Made by a program: the position numbers and the translations under genes. The notes under the pieces are model-generated. The model worked only from the letters and a program-made list of their open reading frames with translations. It made no database searches and was not told the origin of the DNA. From Lachnospiraceae bacterium (GTDB lineage: Bacteria > Bacillota_A > Clostridia > Lachnospirales > Lachnospiraceae), in NCBI GenBank assembly GCA_017516285.1, contig JAFXDD010000044.1, positions 1 through 33,721 of the forward strand: a stretch of DNA of 33,721 nt, written 5' to 3'. Positions 33,637-33,721 of this stretch are shown piece after piece; within the stretch, counting starts at the first letter, position 1; every line of letters begins with the position of its first letter.

Positions 33637-33721
33637 ATGTCTATTTGTCCAAAGAACAAATCTTCCAAAGGTAGAAGAGATAAGAGAAGAGCAAACTGGA
33701 AAATGAGCGCTCCTACATTAG
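33637..33721 (+). CDS. rpmF: 50S ribosomal protein L32 (partial, cut by the window end)
   Basis: The first 28 codons read MSICPKNKSSKGRRDKRR, then ANWKMSAPTL, matching the N-terminus of bacterial L32, a small zinc-binding protein of the large subunit. AAGGAGG precedes the ATG. The remaining part, with the four-cysteine cluster expected in L32, lies beyond the window. Confidence 0.95.
   Translation, partial: MSICPKNKSSKGRRDKRRANWKMSAPTL

Overview
The window looks like a chromosomal segment of a low-to-mid GC Clostridia genome, most probably Lachnospiraceae. The reasons are the AT-rich intergenic DNA, A/T-leaning codon use, strong AGGAGG-type ribosome sites, a ptsI-then-HPr order with an HPr that lacks Ser46, the ACT-domain/PFL (DUF711) pair, and the ackA-DUF177-rpmF order. 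The taxon call is inference from protein and gene-order resemblance, not a search result.

Layout. 1-290: the last bases of a 23S rRNA gene, its spacer and a terminator, with no 5S or tRNA visible. 318-8398: a SIR2-like orphan protein, the hisH-hisF pair, ung, a lysA-type decarboxylase and a very large SWIM-SNF2 helicase. 8515-8597: tRNA-Leu(CAA) with its own terminator. 8640-12550: an accessory patch holding a doubly broken small gene, a membrane-anchored protein, an MmcQ/YjbR protein with an odd tail, a multiply frameshifted small gene, and an intact AbiEi/AbiEii type IV toxin-antitoxin operon. The toxin-antitoxin promoter is flanked by two copies of one inverted repeat. 12553-17546: a metallophosphoesterase, dCTP deaminase, a CapA-like lipoprotein and an LTA-synthase-like sulfatase. 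17565-17721: a 157-bp element bounded by 29-bp perfect inverted repeats, between convergent genes. 17738-20957: nagA (minus strand), then ptsI and HPr. 21091-25475: a zinc-finger anti-sigma-like membrane protein, polA, coaE and a WalJ/YycJ-type hydrolase. 25522-29265: an ACT protein, a PFL/DUF711 protein and the KtrB/KtrA potassium uptake pair. 29310-33721: tmcAL (minus strand), then pta-ackA, DUF177 (YceD/YlbN) and the start of rpmF.

Functional themes. Most of the window is housekeeping: amino-acid biosynthesis, DNA repair and replication (ung, polA, dcd), CoA synthesis, PTS general proteins, amino-sugar catabolism, potassium transport and acetate-forming ATP synthesis. nagA and ptsI are divergent and share a 165-bp control region. 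pta-ackA and DUF177-rpmF each have a near-consensus sigma-A promoter.

The parts that ordinary annotation explains least are the 157-bp inverted-repeat element, the duplicated operator of the AbiE-like operon and the cluster of decaying small genes beside it. I saw no CRISPR array, prophage, insertion sequence with a transposase, or riboswitch. No previously undescribed multi-gene system can be claimed with confidence. The 157-bp element is the best candidate for something worth following.
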